64,000 bases of DNA from Pirellula sp. (GTDB taxonomy: Bacteria > Planctomycetota > Planctomycetia > Pirellulales > Lacipirellulaceae), in assembly GCA_013822725.1 (NCBI GenBank), contig PNKX01000005.1:124001-188000 (forward strand), in the 5' to 3' direction. Under the pieces are notes generated by a model. It ran no database searches. It had not been told where the DNA came from and worked only from the letters and a program-made list of their open reading frames with translations. Positions 17,002 to 25,490 of the stretch are shown piece by piece. How positions within the stretch are numbered: the stretch's first letter is position 1; each line of letters begins with the position of its first letter. A program made the position numbers and the translations under genes.

Positions 17002-18021
17002 TTACGCCTTCGGCTTCTCCAGCACCCAGCGCGTTACCATCCCCCAGTTGTCGTTGAAGTATCGCCACGACCCTGGGAAGAACGTCAGGTAGCGGTTGTA
17101 CGTTTGCACGTCGACCAGCCGCAGCGCCTCTTCTTTGTGTTCGACCATTCTGTCGAACCACGCCCGCAGCGTTTGGCGGTAGTCGTGGATCGAGCGATGG
17201 GTGATGCGGAAGCCGGCGTTCTCCCAGGCTCGCGCGTGGAAGCGGTACGACGAGCCCATCGAGCCGGGGAAGTAGATTTGCGAACAGGCGACGGGGCCCA
17301 TGTACGAGTCGGCGGTCCGACAGAAGAAGTGTTGCACGAGCCGGCCGCCCGGCTTCAGCGCGGCGTAGAGCTTGGCGAGCAACTGCGGAATCTCGTGCTG
17401 CCGCACATGTTCCCAGGCGCCGATCGAATAAATCTTGTCGAACGCTTCCCGCGGGTAGTCGCGGGTGATGAAGTTGTCGAAGTCGACGTTGAAGTGATTG
17501 TGCTCGTCGTTGTACGACTTCTGTTCTTTGGAGAGCGTCAGCCCGAACAGATTCTCGCGCTCGCCGGTCGCTTCGTAGATCCGCTTCAGCATCGGACCCC
17601 AGCCGCAGCCGAGTTCCATGATCTTGTCGCCGGGCTGCGGATCGATCAGCTTGAGGATGAAGTCGGCCTTGTGCTGCTGCGCGTCCTCGATCGTGTCTTG
17701 CGGCGTATGGAAATCGGCGCAAGTGTAAAACATGTACTTCCGGTCGAGCCACAACTTGTAGAAGTCGTTCGACACGTCGTAGTGAGCCGAAATACCCAGG
17801 ACGTGGTCCTGTTTCATCTTGGCGTGGATTACCAGCTTCCGCAGCGGCTTGAGCGGCCAACCGGTCCGAATCCAGTCGGTGCCGCGCGGCATCTCGCGGG
17901 TGATCGCGTGCCACGTCCACTCCGGATCGAGCGGCTGGGGCGAGCGGATCGAGTGTTGCAGGAAAGCGTACGAAATGCCGTAGGCGGCCGCTTCGACGGG
18001 GAACAGGGCGTGGCGGAGCAT
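17002..18021 (-). CDS. Cyclopropane-fatty-acyl-phospholipid synthase-like methyltransferase
   Basis: This 339-aa protein has the SAM-binding motif I (IMELGCGWGPMLKRIYE) preceded by ISAHYDVSNDFYKLWLD and followed by FDKIYSIGAWEHVRQHEIP, all hallmarks of CfaS/mycolic-acid methyltransferases, which methylate double bonds of membrane lipid acyl chains. Bacterial CfaS is usually about 380-420 aa. Here the N-terminal lipid-binding domain looks reduced. The frame is open far upstream (to 20196), but that extension is antisense to two other genes, so the Met at 18021 is used. Confidence 0.82.
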   Translation of the reverse strand: MLRHALFPVEAAAYGISYAFLQHSIRSPQPLDPEWTWHAITREMPRGTDWIRTGWPLKPLRKLVIHAKMKQDHVLGISAHYDVSNDFYKLWLDRKYMFYTCADFHTPQDTIEDAQQHKADFILKLIDPQPGDKIMELGCGWGPMLKRIYEATGERENLFGLTLSKEQKSYNDEHNHFNVDFDNFITRDYPREAFDKIYSIGAWEHVRQHEIPQLLAKLYAALKPGGRLVQHFFCRTADSYMGPVACSQIYFPGSMGSSYRFHARAWENAGFRITHRSIHDYRQTLRAWFDRMVEHKEEALRLVDVQTYNRYLTFFPGSWRYFNDNWGMVTRWVLEKPKA

Positions 18022-18345
18022 GGGCAAAATGGCCAGTGGGGCAGGGCGGATGGATTGTCCAGCGGGCGGCTGTAGTGTGACGGCGAGTGCTAGCAAATGC
18101 AATCGGTCGCCGACTAGGGCGAACATGCGAGATTGCTGCCTAAAGCGGCGGGAATTCGCGTCTGTTACGAGCTTCGCTACAACTTTGCCAGGCCGCGGCC
18201 GACGCGCTTCGCGCCGGCGTGGACGGCCGCCGCCGCTTCTAGTAGCATCCCGGCCCAAGCCCTGCCGCTGGACCGTTCGCGCGGGAAGGGGGGCAGACGT
18301 CGCTGCATCGGCAATCCTTCTCCTCCGCTCGCATTCAATTTCGGC
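18022..18345. other. Divergent intergenic region
   Basis: About 320 bases lie between the start of the methyltransferase gene (minus) and the start of the lipoprotein hydrolase (plus), so the promoters of both should lie here. The plus frame of the hydrolase is open back to 18133, but that part encodes an Arg/Pro-rich run without a signal peptide and looks non-coding. No clear operator or terminator was seen. Confidence 0.4.
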
Positions 18346-19167
18346 ATGTCGCGTCGCCTTACCACCCGCTGGATCGTCTGCAGCACGCTCGCCGTCGCTG
18401 CCGTGGTCGGCTGCACGACGGTCAAGGATTCGGGCGTCGCCGTCTTGGAAGACCGCCTCGTTTATCGACCCACGGATGACGCCGAGAGCTGGAGTCCGCA
18501 GGGGTTGGTCAAAGAAGACGTGACGTTCCAGAGCGCCGATGGCGTGAACCTGCACGGCTGGTACTGCCCCGTGGAAAATCCGCGGGCCGTTGTCCTTTAC
18601 GCTCACGGCAACGAAGGAAACCTCGCCAATCGCGCGGCGTTCTATCGCTTGCTCACTGAACGCCTCGGCGTCAGCGTGCTCGCGTTCGACTATCGCGGTT
18701 ACGGCAAGAGCGAAGGGGAGCCGAGCGAAGCTGGCTTGTTGATCGACGCTCGCGCGGCCCGCAAGTTTCTGGCTGAGCGCGCCGGCGTGCCGGAGCAAGA
18801 GATCATTCTCTACGGCCAAGCGTTGGGCGGCGGCGTCATGGTCGACTTGGCCGCGAAGGATGGCGCTCGCGGCCTGATTCTCGAAAGCACCTTCTCGTCG
18901 CTCTCCGCGGTAGCGAATCATAAGTACCCGCTGACCGGCTCGCTGCTGCAGGATCAGTTCGACTCGGTCGCCAAGATCGGAACCTATCAAGGCCCGACGC
19001 TCATCGCCCATGGCGAAGAAGACCGCGTCGTGCCGATCAAGCAAGCGAAGCAACTCTACGCCGCAGCGAACGAACCGAAATGGTTCCTGCCGATTCCCGA
19101 GGCCGGGCATGAGTGGAAGCCGACGTTCCAGTATGTGAGTGCGCTGGACGAATTCTTCAAGCGGTAA
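18346..19167 (+). CDS. Lipoprotein alpha/beta hydrolase (Bem46/YfhR-like) lacking the nucleophile serine
   Basis: This 273-aa protein starts with a lipoprotein signal peptide whose lipobox ends V-V-G-C23. The alpha/beta hydrolase landmarks are present: the oxyanion-hole HGNEGN (88-93), the strand FDYRGYGKSEG, the acid D226 in GEEDRVVP and the base H255 in GHEW. The nucleophile elbow, normally G-x-S-x-G, reads GQALG with Ala at 159 (codon GCG at 18820). The enzyme may therefore be inactive or have a non-hydrolytic role. The Met at 18346 is preferred because it begins the signal peptide. Confidence 0.82.
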   Translation: MSRRLTTRWIVCSTLAVAAVVGCTTVKDSGVAVLEDRLVYRPTDDAESWSPQGLVKEDVTFQSADGVNLHGWYCPVENPRAVVLYAHGNEGNLANRAAFYRLLTERLGVSVLAFDYRGYGKSEGEPSEAGLLIDARAARKFLAERAGVPEQEIILYGQALGGGVMVDLAAKDGARGLILESTFSSLSAVANHKYPLTGSLLQDQFDSVAKIGTYQGPTLIAHGEEDRVVPIKQAKQLYAAANEPKWFLPIPEAGHEWKPTFQYVSALDEFFKR

Positions 19168-19230
19168 TCCATCGCCGCCAAGGGTAGCCCGCGAATTACG
19201 CGAATTGACGCGGATGAAGACTGGAAGGGA

Positions 19231-19311
19231 TGACAGGATCGCCGAGGATCGACAGGATTTGGAAAAAAAGAATATCATCCTGTTGATCCGCTCCATCCTG
19301 TTATCCTGTCT
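19231..19311. repeat. Short-word hairpin, GACAGGAT family
   Basis: The left arm repeats the word GACAGGAT/GAGGAT three times. The right arm holds the reverse complement ATCCTGT/ATCCTG/ATCCTGTC. A related hairpin is at 53537-53668. Just before it, at 19190-19215, is a half unit of the GCGAATTACGCG type that recurs in 51346-51575. Confidence 0.75.
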
Positions 19312-19350
19312 AATCTCAATCGTCCCCGTCACTCGCCGAGCGAAGCCGCC

Positions 19351-19728
19351 ATGCCGATGCCCAAGAACGTCCTCGGGACCGAACTCGAGACCTGCTGCAC
19401 CGACCCGATGACCGGCTTCTACCGCGACGGCTGTTGCCGCACCGGGCCGGACGATCATGGGCTGCACCTCGTCTGCATCGAAGCGAACGACGAGTTCCTC
19501 GCCTTCTCGAAGTCGCGCGGCAACGACCTCAGCACGCCGATCCCGCAGTACCAGTTCCCCGGCCTCGTCGCCGGCGACCGTTGGTGCCTTTGCGTCGAGC
19601 GGTGGAAGGAAGCGCTCGAAGCGGACATGGCCCCCGCGATCGTGCTGGCCGCGACGCATATCTCGGCGCTGGAGTTCGTCGACCTCGAAGACCTGCAAGC
19701 GTACGCGATCGACGCCGCCAATTCGTAG
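19351..19728 (+). CDS. DUF2237 family protein
   Basis: This 125-aa soluble protein closely follows the DUF2237 pattern: an N-terminal NVLGTELETCCTDPMTGFYRDGCC with several cysteines, then HLVCIEANDEFLAFSKSRGNDL, then PGDRWCLC-like text (AGDRWCLCVERW), and a C-terminal helix. The family is widespread and uncharacterised. The conserved Cys residues suggest metal binding or redox, but that is inference. The gene stands alone. Confidence 0.85.
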   Translation: MPMPKNVLGTELETCCTDPMTGFYRDGCCRTGPDDHGLHLVCIEANDEFLAFSKSRGNDLSTPIPQYQFPGLVAGDRWCLCVERWKEALEADMAPAIVLAATHISALEFVDLEDLQAYAIDAANS

Positions 19729-20409
19729 GGCTGAACACGCCAGCTTGATCGTTCGTGGCCGACTTGGGATTTCGGGGCGGTTTTCGCTGTCGCGCTGATA
19801 GCGCGGATAAAAAAAGGCTGGTTTTGGCGTGTCGGCCATGTTGGCCGTGTCGGCCAACCGTTTTTGGCCAACACCAAGCGGAAGCCGTTGGCGGCTATGG
19901 AGTTGGAGTGACGTCCAGCATGTCGCGGCGGCTGTTTGTCGCGACAGTGGAGGCGACAGCCGGGGCGACAGGCTTGCTGAGGCCCGAGCGCCGTTCGAGC
20001 CACCGTCGCACGGCTGGCAGCCCCGGGCTCCGCCCGGGGGTCGGCGTCCACTGAAATAGGCGTCGTCGCGCGTGGTGCTACCCCCCGGCGGAGCCGGGGG
20101 CTGCAAGATGCGTAGGCGATCTGTGCTGCATTCTGGGGAGCGAGGTTCTCCCCGTGGATGGCGGCTGGGCGCAGCGATCGCGCAGGATGTGGACATGCGA
20201 TCACTATAGCGGATTGAGTGGCCATTTTCTAGATGGAAGTTTTGGCCACTCTGCTGCTTTAGGCCATCGCCATGAGCGTCTATTAAGTGAGTGCGCAGTT
20301 AGCTTCGAGGAGGCCATTCTTGTTGTGGCGTCGCCGGCATATGGGCGAGTATGCCAAACACGGCTACCCGCTTTGCAGACAGTGTCGAAGTCAGATTCGA
20401 AAGGTTTTT
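19729..20409. other. Gene-free stretch with a hairpin repeat, left edge of AT-richer island
   Basis: No convincing gene is seen. The first 290 bases include repeated GGCCGTGTCGGCCA-like words. A GC-rich hairpin of the CAGCCCCGGGCTCCG family occupies 20018-20103. From about 20150 the base composition drops visibly and stays AT-richer until about 22300. Short open frames here have no supporting signals. Confidence 0.5.
20018..20103. repeat. GC-rich hairpin repeat, CAGCCCCGGGCTCCG family
   Basis: The left arm CAGCCCCGGGCTCCGCCCGG pairs with the right arm CCCGGCGGAGCCGGGGGCTG around a 35-40-base loop that contains the words GGCGTCGTCGCGCGTGGTG. Nearly the same loop words recur in the copy within 55971-56136, so the two copies are recent relatives. 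Confidence 0.85.
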
Positions 20410-21516
20410 CTAGTCTTCTTGTTCTTCTGGGTACGCCATCGGCTCAGCTGGCCCCCAGTCGCGATGTGGGGCATTCACAGATGTTCGAACGCTATTACCC
20501 TCCGTGCTCACCACCCTTCCGCCACGGTGAATCATCGCCCGAACGACCGATTTGCGAGGATGCTCAACATCCTTTTTCGCTGAACTGATAATTGCAGTAA
20601 ATAACTCCTGACCTTTAGGCAATTGCTGACTCAGACGCTGGCCAAGCCACCGATCCAGCAGGTCTGTGGAAAGATTTCTTCTTGATCCGTGATGAGGGAC
20701 TTGAAATCTATCTATTCCGGGCAACTGTAAATTTACATATGGGGCAAAATTTGCAGCTTCATCAAGGGCACCACGCCCGCCATCAGCGGTTAGTAAAATC
20801 TTTTTTCCGCATAGCTCGCCGTATTGAATCACGCTCATCTCATTTTCAGCGCTGATGTCATCCGATGAGAACGTTTCTTCTCCCCAGGCAGCCTTGACAA
20901 GAGAAGCTATCTTCACTGCGGCTCGAGCTAACATGTGGTATGCTGCCGCAAGTGCGGAGGCGGTATCTGCGATGTGCTCTGGGGTCTTGTCGGACTCTAC
21001 AACAAGCGTCAAGTATCGATCGCGCGATGGAGCCATCACAGTGAAGGCACCAATTTTTGTGCCTTGAAACGGTTCGTAAATCGGTATGTTTTTGCTGTGC
21101 GCAACCTCTTCAATTTCAGCCAACCTCGGATAAGCTTCTCTGATTGCGCGCTCAAGTTGTTCTGTCGATTGACAATCCTTGAATCGATGCTTTATTTCCG
21201 CGGCGTAAATCCACGGCCTAAGCATCCATAATTCGCCAATGTCACACTGCTGCAAAACTATCGGTATGCCACCGGAGTGATCGCCGTCTGAATGACTAAC
21301 AATGACTCGATTCACATGACAGTCGTTTCCATAATACGTGTTTAGATGATCTACGACCGATTCCCCCGTGACCTGATAGCCTGCGTCAACTACATGAATC
21401 GCCGTTTCGCCATTTATCTCATAACGGACTGTTATGGCATCACCGCTGACGTCTGTTTCCACGTCTAGGAAATCGATCTCAAAGAAATCAGTCACGTCGT
21501 CTCCTCGTCTAGGCAA
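20410..21516 (-). CDS. ComEC-like metallo-beta-lactamase-fold hydrolase
   Basis: This 368-aa protein has the metal motif H75-x-D77-x-D79-H80 (SHSDGDHSGG), the variant HxDxDH form found in ComEC/Rec2-type MBL domains. A later LLTADGG and a PHHGS block supply further ligands. No transmembrane segment is present, so this is a stand-alone soluble MBL protein, possibly acting on nucleic acid or a nucleotide. It starts 28 bases after the end of the membrane-protein gene on the same strand, so the two look like an operon. Base composition is AT-richer than its neighbours, which suggests horizontal transfer. Confidence 0.75.
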   Translation of the reverse strand: MPRRGDDVTDFFEIDFLDVETDVSGDAITVRYEINGETAIHVVDAGYQVTGESVVDHLNTYYGNDCHVNRVIVSHSDGDHSGGIPIVLQQCDIGELWMLRPWIYAAEIKHRFKDCQSTEQLERAIREAYPRLAEIEEVAHSKNIPIYEPFQGTKIGAFTVMAPSRDRYLTLVVESDKTPEHIADTASALAAAYHMLARAAVKIASLVKAAWGEETFSSDDISAENEMSVIQYGELCGKKILLTADGGRGALDEAANFAPYVNLQLPGIDRFQVPHHGSRRNLSTDLLDRWLGQRLSQQLPKGQELFTAIISSAKKDVEHPRKSVVRAMIHRGGRVVSTEGNSVRTSVNAPHRDWGPAEPMAYPEEQED

Positions 21517-21544
21517 GTTGATGCACCACTGCCAGTCACCTAGC

Positions 21545-22255
21545 CTATGGCTGCATCGTATCTAGAGCTGAAAGAAGCTCCCGGCTATACCGATAAGCAG
21601 GGAGGCGAACCCAATCTTGCTTGAACCGGAGAAGCCAAAGCGCCAGTAAGAATGCATTGATAACGACAGCTAGGAGTGCCGCGGCTCTCGGCGGCTCGTG
21701 TCGGTAAATAAACAGTGGCAGAATTGAAAAAAGTAATCCAAAAGCAGCGATCAAGATCCCAGCAGGACGCATTGGCTAAAGATTTCTGCGAAAGCCATAG
21801 TTCACGTTTTCTTTAAAGAGCAATGGATAGTTCGATGTCGACCGAGTTCGCGAAATAAGCCAAATGACGCAGGAATCATAAGTGTCGTCAGCAATTCCAG
21901 GTTCCGCCATTTCAACATCCGGCGTCGGAATCGTAATTGGGATAAGATGCGCAATTTTGTTGTGGTAACGCTGCTTAGTGATGGCGTCTAGTTGCCGATC
22001 TCGATGACGCATGAGTTGGGTTGTCGGCTTGCCACCCCAAGCGAGCCATAGTTCTGGCTCTTTCTGTTTCCCAAGATCTCGACCGAGCTGAGCGGCGAGC
22101 ATGCCCAGAGCACCTAAAGTTGCGGTTGCCGACAGGATGCTTTTGGGCCACGAATCATTAGGGAACCAAGCTGCGACAGCTAAAGCTATGGGAAGGCACG
22201 TTATCACGACGGGATAGACCCGCGCAGGAATCGTGTAACCAAGTGTCGCAGCCAT
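21545..22255 (-). pseudogene. Membrane protein gene interrupted by an in-frame amber codon
   Basis: Two consecutive frames (159 aa, 22255-21776, and 75 aa, 21772-21545) lie in the same phase, separated by TAG-CCA. Read through, they give one protein of about 236 residues: two N-terminal hydrophobic segments, a soluble middle (LWLAWGGKPTTQLMRHRD), then ENVNYGFRRNL-stop-P-MRPAG and two more hydrophobic segments. From memory of similar proteins, the position after NYGFRRNL is usually Trp, so TGG to TAG is the likely change. An ATG three bases after the stop could allow restart. It is upstream of, and likely cotranscribed with, the MBL gene. Confidence 0.6.
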
Positions 22256-22523
22256 AGAGTTACGAATGCGAGAGTTCGATGCTCTAAGATTACGAGTGGA
22301 ACTGCTTGAAAGTCTGCACGCTGTTAGAGCTAGTCAGACTCAAGAGGCAGTTGCGGCCAGCTCTTGTTGGGTTGCTGTCGCAATCTTAGACATTCTTTGC
22401 AGGTAAAAGCAACAACCAGGATATAGAAAGACACGAAATGATGGAAGTAGGCGGCTTGTGGTACAAGTGCAAGGCTCCTGTTAGGAGGGAGGTGCGTTCG
22501 CACTGAAGGCGTGTCGGTGAGTG

Positions 22524-22628
22524 GCATGGCCTCGGAGGCACTTCGCTGTGGCCATAGGAAGCGTGGAGGCTGATGCTTGACCGGTACTTCTGCATGCTCA
22601 CGGCTTGGGGCCGAGAGCATGCCACCCC
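22524..22628. repeat. 105-bp dispersed element, copy 1
   Basis: The element starts GCATGGCCTCGG, includes GCTGTGGCCATAGG, and ends with GCATGCTCACGGC..GGGGCCGAGAGCATGCCACC. It contains two small hairpins, one on CATGGCC/GGCCATG and one on GCATGCTC/GAGAGCATGC. It is repeated in the same orientation at 22870-22973 with about one difference in ten bases. Confidence 0.8.
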
Positions 22629-22688
22629 GGGCTGAATGAGCTGAGGGGGCCTGCTTGCATTTCGGTAGGTGAAGCGTGTCCGTTGGTT

Positions 22689-22820
22689 CTCCCTAACCCC
22701 CCAGCCCCTCTCCCGGCGGGAGAGGGGAGCAGAATGGAGCGCGCGGGCGCTTGCGGCGTCGCAGTCTACTCGACTTTGCTCCCTTCTCCTGGGGGAGAAG
22801 GGCTGGGGATGAGGGGGCTG
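22689..22820. repeat. Palindromic element, CCCCAGCCCCTCTCCC type
   Basis: The left arm reads CCCTAACCCCCCAGCCCCTC and continues TCCCGGCGGGAGAGGGG. The right arm reads CTCCTGGGGGAGAAGGGCTG and continues GGGATGAGGGGG. The arms are roughly complementary around a 60-base GC-rich core. It sits between the two copies of the 105-bp element. This general type of intergenic palindrome is common in large bacterial genomes. Confidence 0.7.
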
Positions 22821-22869
22821 CATTAGAGGTCAGTTTAATCTCAATTGGAATTAGTGAGTGCGGCGGGCG

Positions 22870-22973
22870 CCATGGCCTCGGCGGTACTCCGCTGTGGCCA
22901 TGGGAAGCGTGAAGGGTGATGCTTGGCCGGTAGGTTTGCATGCTCACGGCTGGGGGCCGAGAGCATGCCACCC
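22870..22973. repeat. 105-bp dispersed element, copy 2
   Basis: Second copy of the element at 22524-22628, same orientation, beginning CCATGGCCTCGGCGG and ending GGGGGCCGAGAGCATGCC. Both internal hairpins are kept, and some changes in the stems keep pairing (CATGGCC/GGCCATG is perfect here), which hints that structure matters. Confidence 0.8.
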
Positions 22974-23076
22974 GGCCGCAGGGTGCAAGCCTTGTTCTTC
23001 AGGCTGCTTGCGAGCCGAATGGCAGGCAGGCTCTTTCGGCACTTCAGCACTGGCAGGATGCCAGTGGCGCCCCGCC

Positions 23077-23116
23077 AAAAAAACAGCCGCGACCTGGTTG
23101 GGTCGCGGCTGTTTTT
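23077..23116. terminator. Bidirectional intrinsic-terminator-like hairpin
   Basis: A strong stem ACAGCCGCGACC/GGTCGCGGCTGT with a TGGTTG loop region is preceded by seven A's and followed by a run of T's, so it can end transcription in both directions. It lies downstream of the MuiA-type gene (minus strand). Confidence 0.75.
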
Positions 23117-23175
23117 GATGGAGTCTTCAATGGCCCCCGGCTTGAAGAGCCGGGGGCTAAAAAGGGGATGCTACC

Positions 23176-23235
23176 TCGTTCCCACGCCGAGCGTGGGAAC
23201 GAGGAAACCTACCCCCCGGCGGAGCCGGGGGCTGC
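23176..23235. repeat. Two GC-rich hairpins next to the MuiA gene
   Basis: The first (CGTTCCCACGCCGAGCGTGG, at 23178) is of the family seen in the flagellar operon. The second (ACCCCCCGGCGGAGCCGGGG, at 23211) is a single arm of the CAGCCCC family, ending 6 bases before the stop codon of the minus-strand gene. Confidence 0.75.
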
Positions 23236-23240
23236 AATCG

Positions 23241-25121
23241 TTAGCGCTTCTGCCGACCGCGTTGCAGGCGTTCGAACTCTTGTTGCTGGACCTCTTTCGT
23301 CGACGGCAGCGAGACGACGAACTTGCGATCGTACTCGACGCCGTAGTCGTAGGTGATCAGCCGCGCCGTTTCGCCCGCGGCGTCGGCGGGGACTTCGACG
23401 TCCCACCGCAAGATCCCCATCGGTCGCTCTTCGCGAACGTAGAGGGGGTCTTCGCTCAGCTGGTCGCTCGTCTTGCCGAGGGTGACGCGGATGTCGGCGC
23501 CATTCTCGGCGTGCGGCAGGCGATCGATCACGCGGACTGGCGCCGGCTCGTTGCCGAAGTTCTCGACCACCAAGCGGTATTCAAACCGCGTCTCGCGATT
23601 GCCGCCTTGGGTGCTGTCGGTTTTGTTGACCAGCTCGCGACGAGAACGGAGCTGCGGATCGGCGCCGAAGCCGACGACGAACCGTTCGCCCCGCGCGACG
23701 GTCGGCAGTTCGCCTTGGCCGACGAAGCGGCCGTCGAGATACGCCGTCATCGGCCCGGCGAGCAGGTCTTGATCGCTGGTGTTCTTTAGTTCCGCCTCGC
23801 GGTAGACGTGCGGCGTGAGGACCGGGACTGCCGTGTGATAGAAGTGGCTGTCGACGGAGGTCTGCATGATTCGCACCATCTGTTGGTCGGTGCGGCTGGC
23901 TAAGCTGACGCCCGCGCCGAGGGCGTAAGTGAGGCTTGGGCCGGCTCCGTCGTCGATCGCCTCGCTGCGCAGCACGCTGATGGGGCAACCGAGCTCCAGG
24001 AGTTGGTACGAACCGGCGACGTCGTTCAAGTTCCAGCTGAAGCGATTGACGTCGGCAAAGTTGTCGGCGTTGCCGATGGCCTGGCTGTACTCAACCCGTT
24101 GCGAGCGGATCCCCTCGAGTTGATGCTGGAACTGGCTCTTCGTGGCGACGCGACTGGCAAACGCTTGTTGCGCGGTTTGCGCCGGTGCGTTCGCCGCGCC
24201 GAACGGATCTGATGGGGCATGGGTCGGTTCGGTCGAGAGCAATACATGGAGCGGCGCCAGGCCGGGGCCGGCGGCGCTGAGCGTCGGCGACGCGGTCGAG
24301 AGGGTCAACTCGACGTCGTTCCAGTCTTCGCCCGAAAGCTGCTGGATGAGCGCGCTGTATTCGACTTGCACCTGTTTGCGATCGGCCGCCGCCCGCATGA
24401 CGTACGAGGGTGACCAGCCGCAGTTGTTCACCAGGTAACTGAGCCGAATCTCCCCGGGCGCCTCGGCTTTCTTCTGCACGAAGAGCACCGCCTCGCGCAA
24501 CGTTTGCGACGCGCCGGCCGTGATCTCAGCGCGCTTGCGATTGAGCAATTCGATCCGCTCGTTCAGCACGCGGGCCTGCTTGGCGAGTTCGACTTCTTCG
24601 GTGGCGATCGTTTCGAGCTGCGCGAACGAGAAGGTCGTGAGCCGTTCGAGCGCTTCGGCGTCGAGGACTCCCTTGGTGAGGTCCGACTGCGCCGTCGGCG
24701 CCACGAAGCCTTCGAGCTTGGCGAGGTATTCGGTTCGCTTCACCAGGAGGGCTTGCCGTTTGGTCGTGAGATCGAGTTCCTGTTGCGTGGCGAGAATTTC
24801 GTCATCGAGTTTGCGAACTTCTTCCCGCGGCTCCTCGCCGACGGCGCGAGTGCGGAATCGCACGGCGCGAATCTCCACGCCGTCGCCCCCTTCGGCGAAG
24901 AGGCTGTTGGGCACGATCTGTTCGGGAAGCTGGCTGACGACTACTTCGAGCCGGCCCGCGGCGCCTTCGATCGGCACTTCGCGCGTCACTTGCGCTTGGC
25001 CGCGGTAGAGCGTGACTGCCGAAACGCGACCTTCCACAGGCGCCGCTGCGCGGGCGAGCGGCGGAAGTTGCAGCAACGAAAAATAGCACGCGAGCGCTAA
25101 CGATGGAACCAATCGAGTCAT
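23241..25121 (-). CDS. MuiA-like protein with DUF4140 and DUF4139 domains
   Basis: This 626-aa protein has a signal peptide (LALACYFSLLQLPPLARAAA). The DUF4140 region follows (SAVTLYRGQAQVTREVPI) with a coiled coil at about residues 100-210 (VRKLDDEILATQQELDLTTK). The DUF4139 beta-rich region then runs to the C-terminus (LSYLVNNCGWSPSYVMRA, later DRLPHAENGADIRVTLGKTS). The family is named from a mucoidy-inhibitor homologue; its molecular role is unknown. It is probably periplasmic or surface-bound. It appears to be a single-gene unit with a terminator-like hairpin downstream. Confidence 0.85.
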   Translation of the reverse strand: MTRLVPSLALACYFSLLQLPPLARAAAPVEGRVSAVTLYRGQAQVTREVPIEGAAGRLEVVVSQLPEQIVPNSLFAEGGDGVEIRAVRFRTRAVGEEPREEVRKLDDEILATQQELDLTTKRQALLVKRTEYLAKLEGFVAPTAQSDLTKGVLDAEALERLTTFSFAQLETIATEEVELAKQARVLNERIELLNRKRAEITAGASQTLREAVLFVQKKAEAPGEIRLSYLVNNCGWSPSYVMRAAADRKQVQVEYSALIQQLSGEDWNDVELTLSTASPTLSAAGPGLAPLHVLLSTEPTHAPSDPFGAANAPAQTAQQAFASRVATKSQFQHQLEGIRSQRVEYSQAIGNADNFADVNRFSWNLNDVAGSYQLLELGCPISVLRSEAIDDGAGPSLTYALGAGVSLASRTDQQMVRIMQTSVDSHFYHTAVPVLTPHVYREAELKNTSDQDLLAGPMTAYLDGRFVGQGELPTVARGERFVVGFGADPQLRSRRELVNKTDSTQGGNRETRFEYRLVVENFGNEPAPVRVIDRLPHAENGADIRVTLGKTSDQLSEDPLYVREERPMGILRWDVEVPADAAGETARLITYDYGVEYDRKFVVSLPSTKEVQQQEFERLQRGRQKR

Positions 25122-25193
25122 GAGAAGGACCTCCTGCGTGAATGAGAGAAACTGCTGCGCATGTGGCTGGGTAAGATTCAGAATGCGGGGAGA

Positions 25194-25303
25194 TTAACCA
25201 CGAAAAACACGAAAGAAACGAAAAGAAAGAAAGGCATGGCGCTCAACGATCAACTCTATTTCTTCCCGATTTTTTTCGTTCCTTTCGTGTGTTTCGTGGT
25301 TAA
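25194..25303. repeat. Short-word hairpin, ACCACGAAACACACGAA family
   Basis: The left arm TTAACCACGAAAAACACGAA pairs with the right arm TTCGTGTGTTTCGTGGTTAA. Both arms are built of short words around ACGAAA. The inner part (GAAAGAAACG/CGTTCCTTTC) also pairs. Another copy is nested within 34968-35137. Confidence 0.85.
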
Positions 25304-25490
25304 AAAAAGTCTTCATGGAACACCATTCAGCCTAAGGCCCACTACGGAGTAACCGCAATGAAGATCGCGTAACGCGTTTGTAACGACGCCGGCCAGAATT
25401 GACGCGCACGCCGGCGGCGATGATGATCAACGACGTTGGCGCCAGTTCGATGCGCCGGCCCCCGCCTAAGTTCCCGCCGAGGATGTTTGC

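Larger units (their letters stand above)
22262..23240. other. Gene-free, repeat-filled region
   Basis: About 980 bases without a supported gene. They hold two copies of a 105-bp element, a TCTCCC-type palindromic element between them, a bidirectional terminator-like hairpin, a short CCCCCGGC hairpin at 23132-23158, and two GC-rich hairpins next to the MuiA gene. Open frames on both strands here are translated repeats. Confidence 0.6.

Noticed and set aside
17002-20196. A 1064-aa open frame on the minus strand ending in the methyltransferase
   Set aside because: Only the last 339 residues match a family. The rest is antisense to the hydrolase and DUF2237 genes and Arg/Ala-rich.
21776-21778. 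TAG as a recoded amber codon (pyrrolysine or similar)
   Set aside because: No pyl genes are seen, other genes in the window use TAG as a normal stop, and a Trp-to-stop change is simpler.
22330-22823. Open frames on the minus strand in the repeat region
   Set aside because: The translations are repeat sequence (RRERGWGVREN-type text) and differ in frame between copies.
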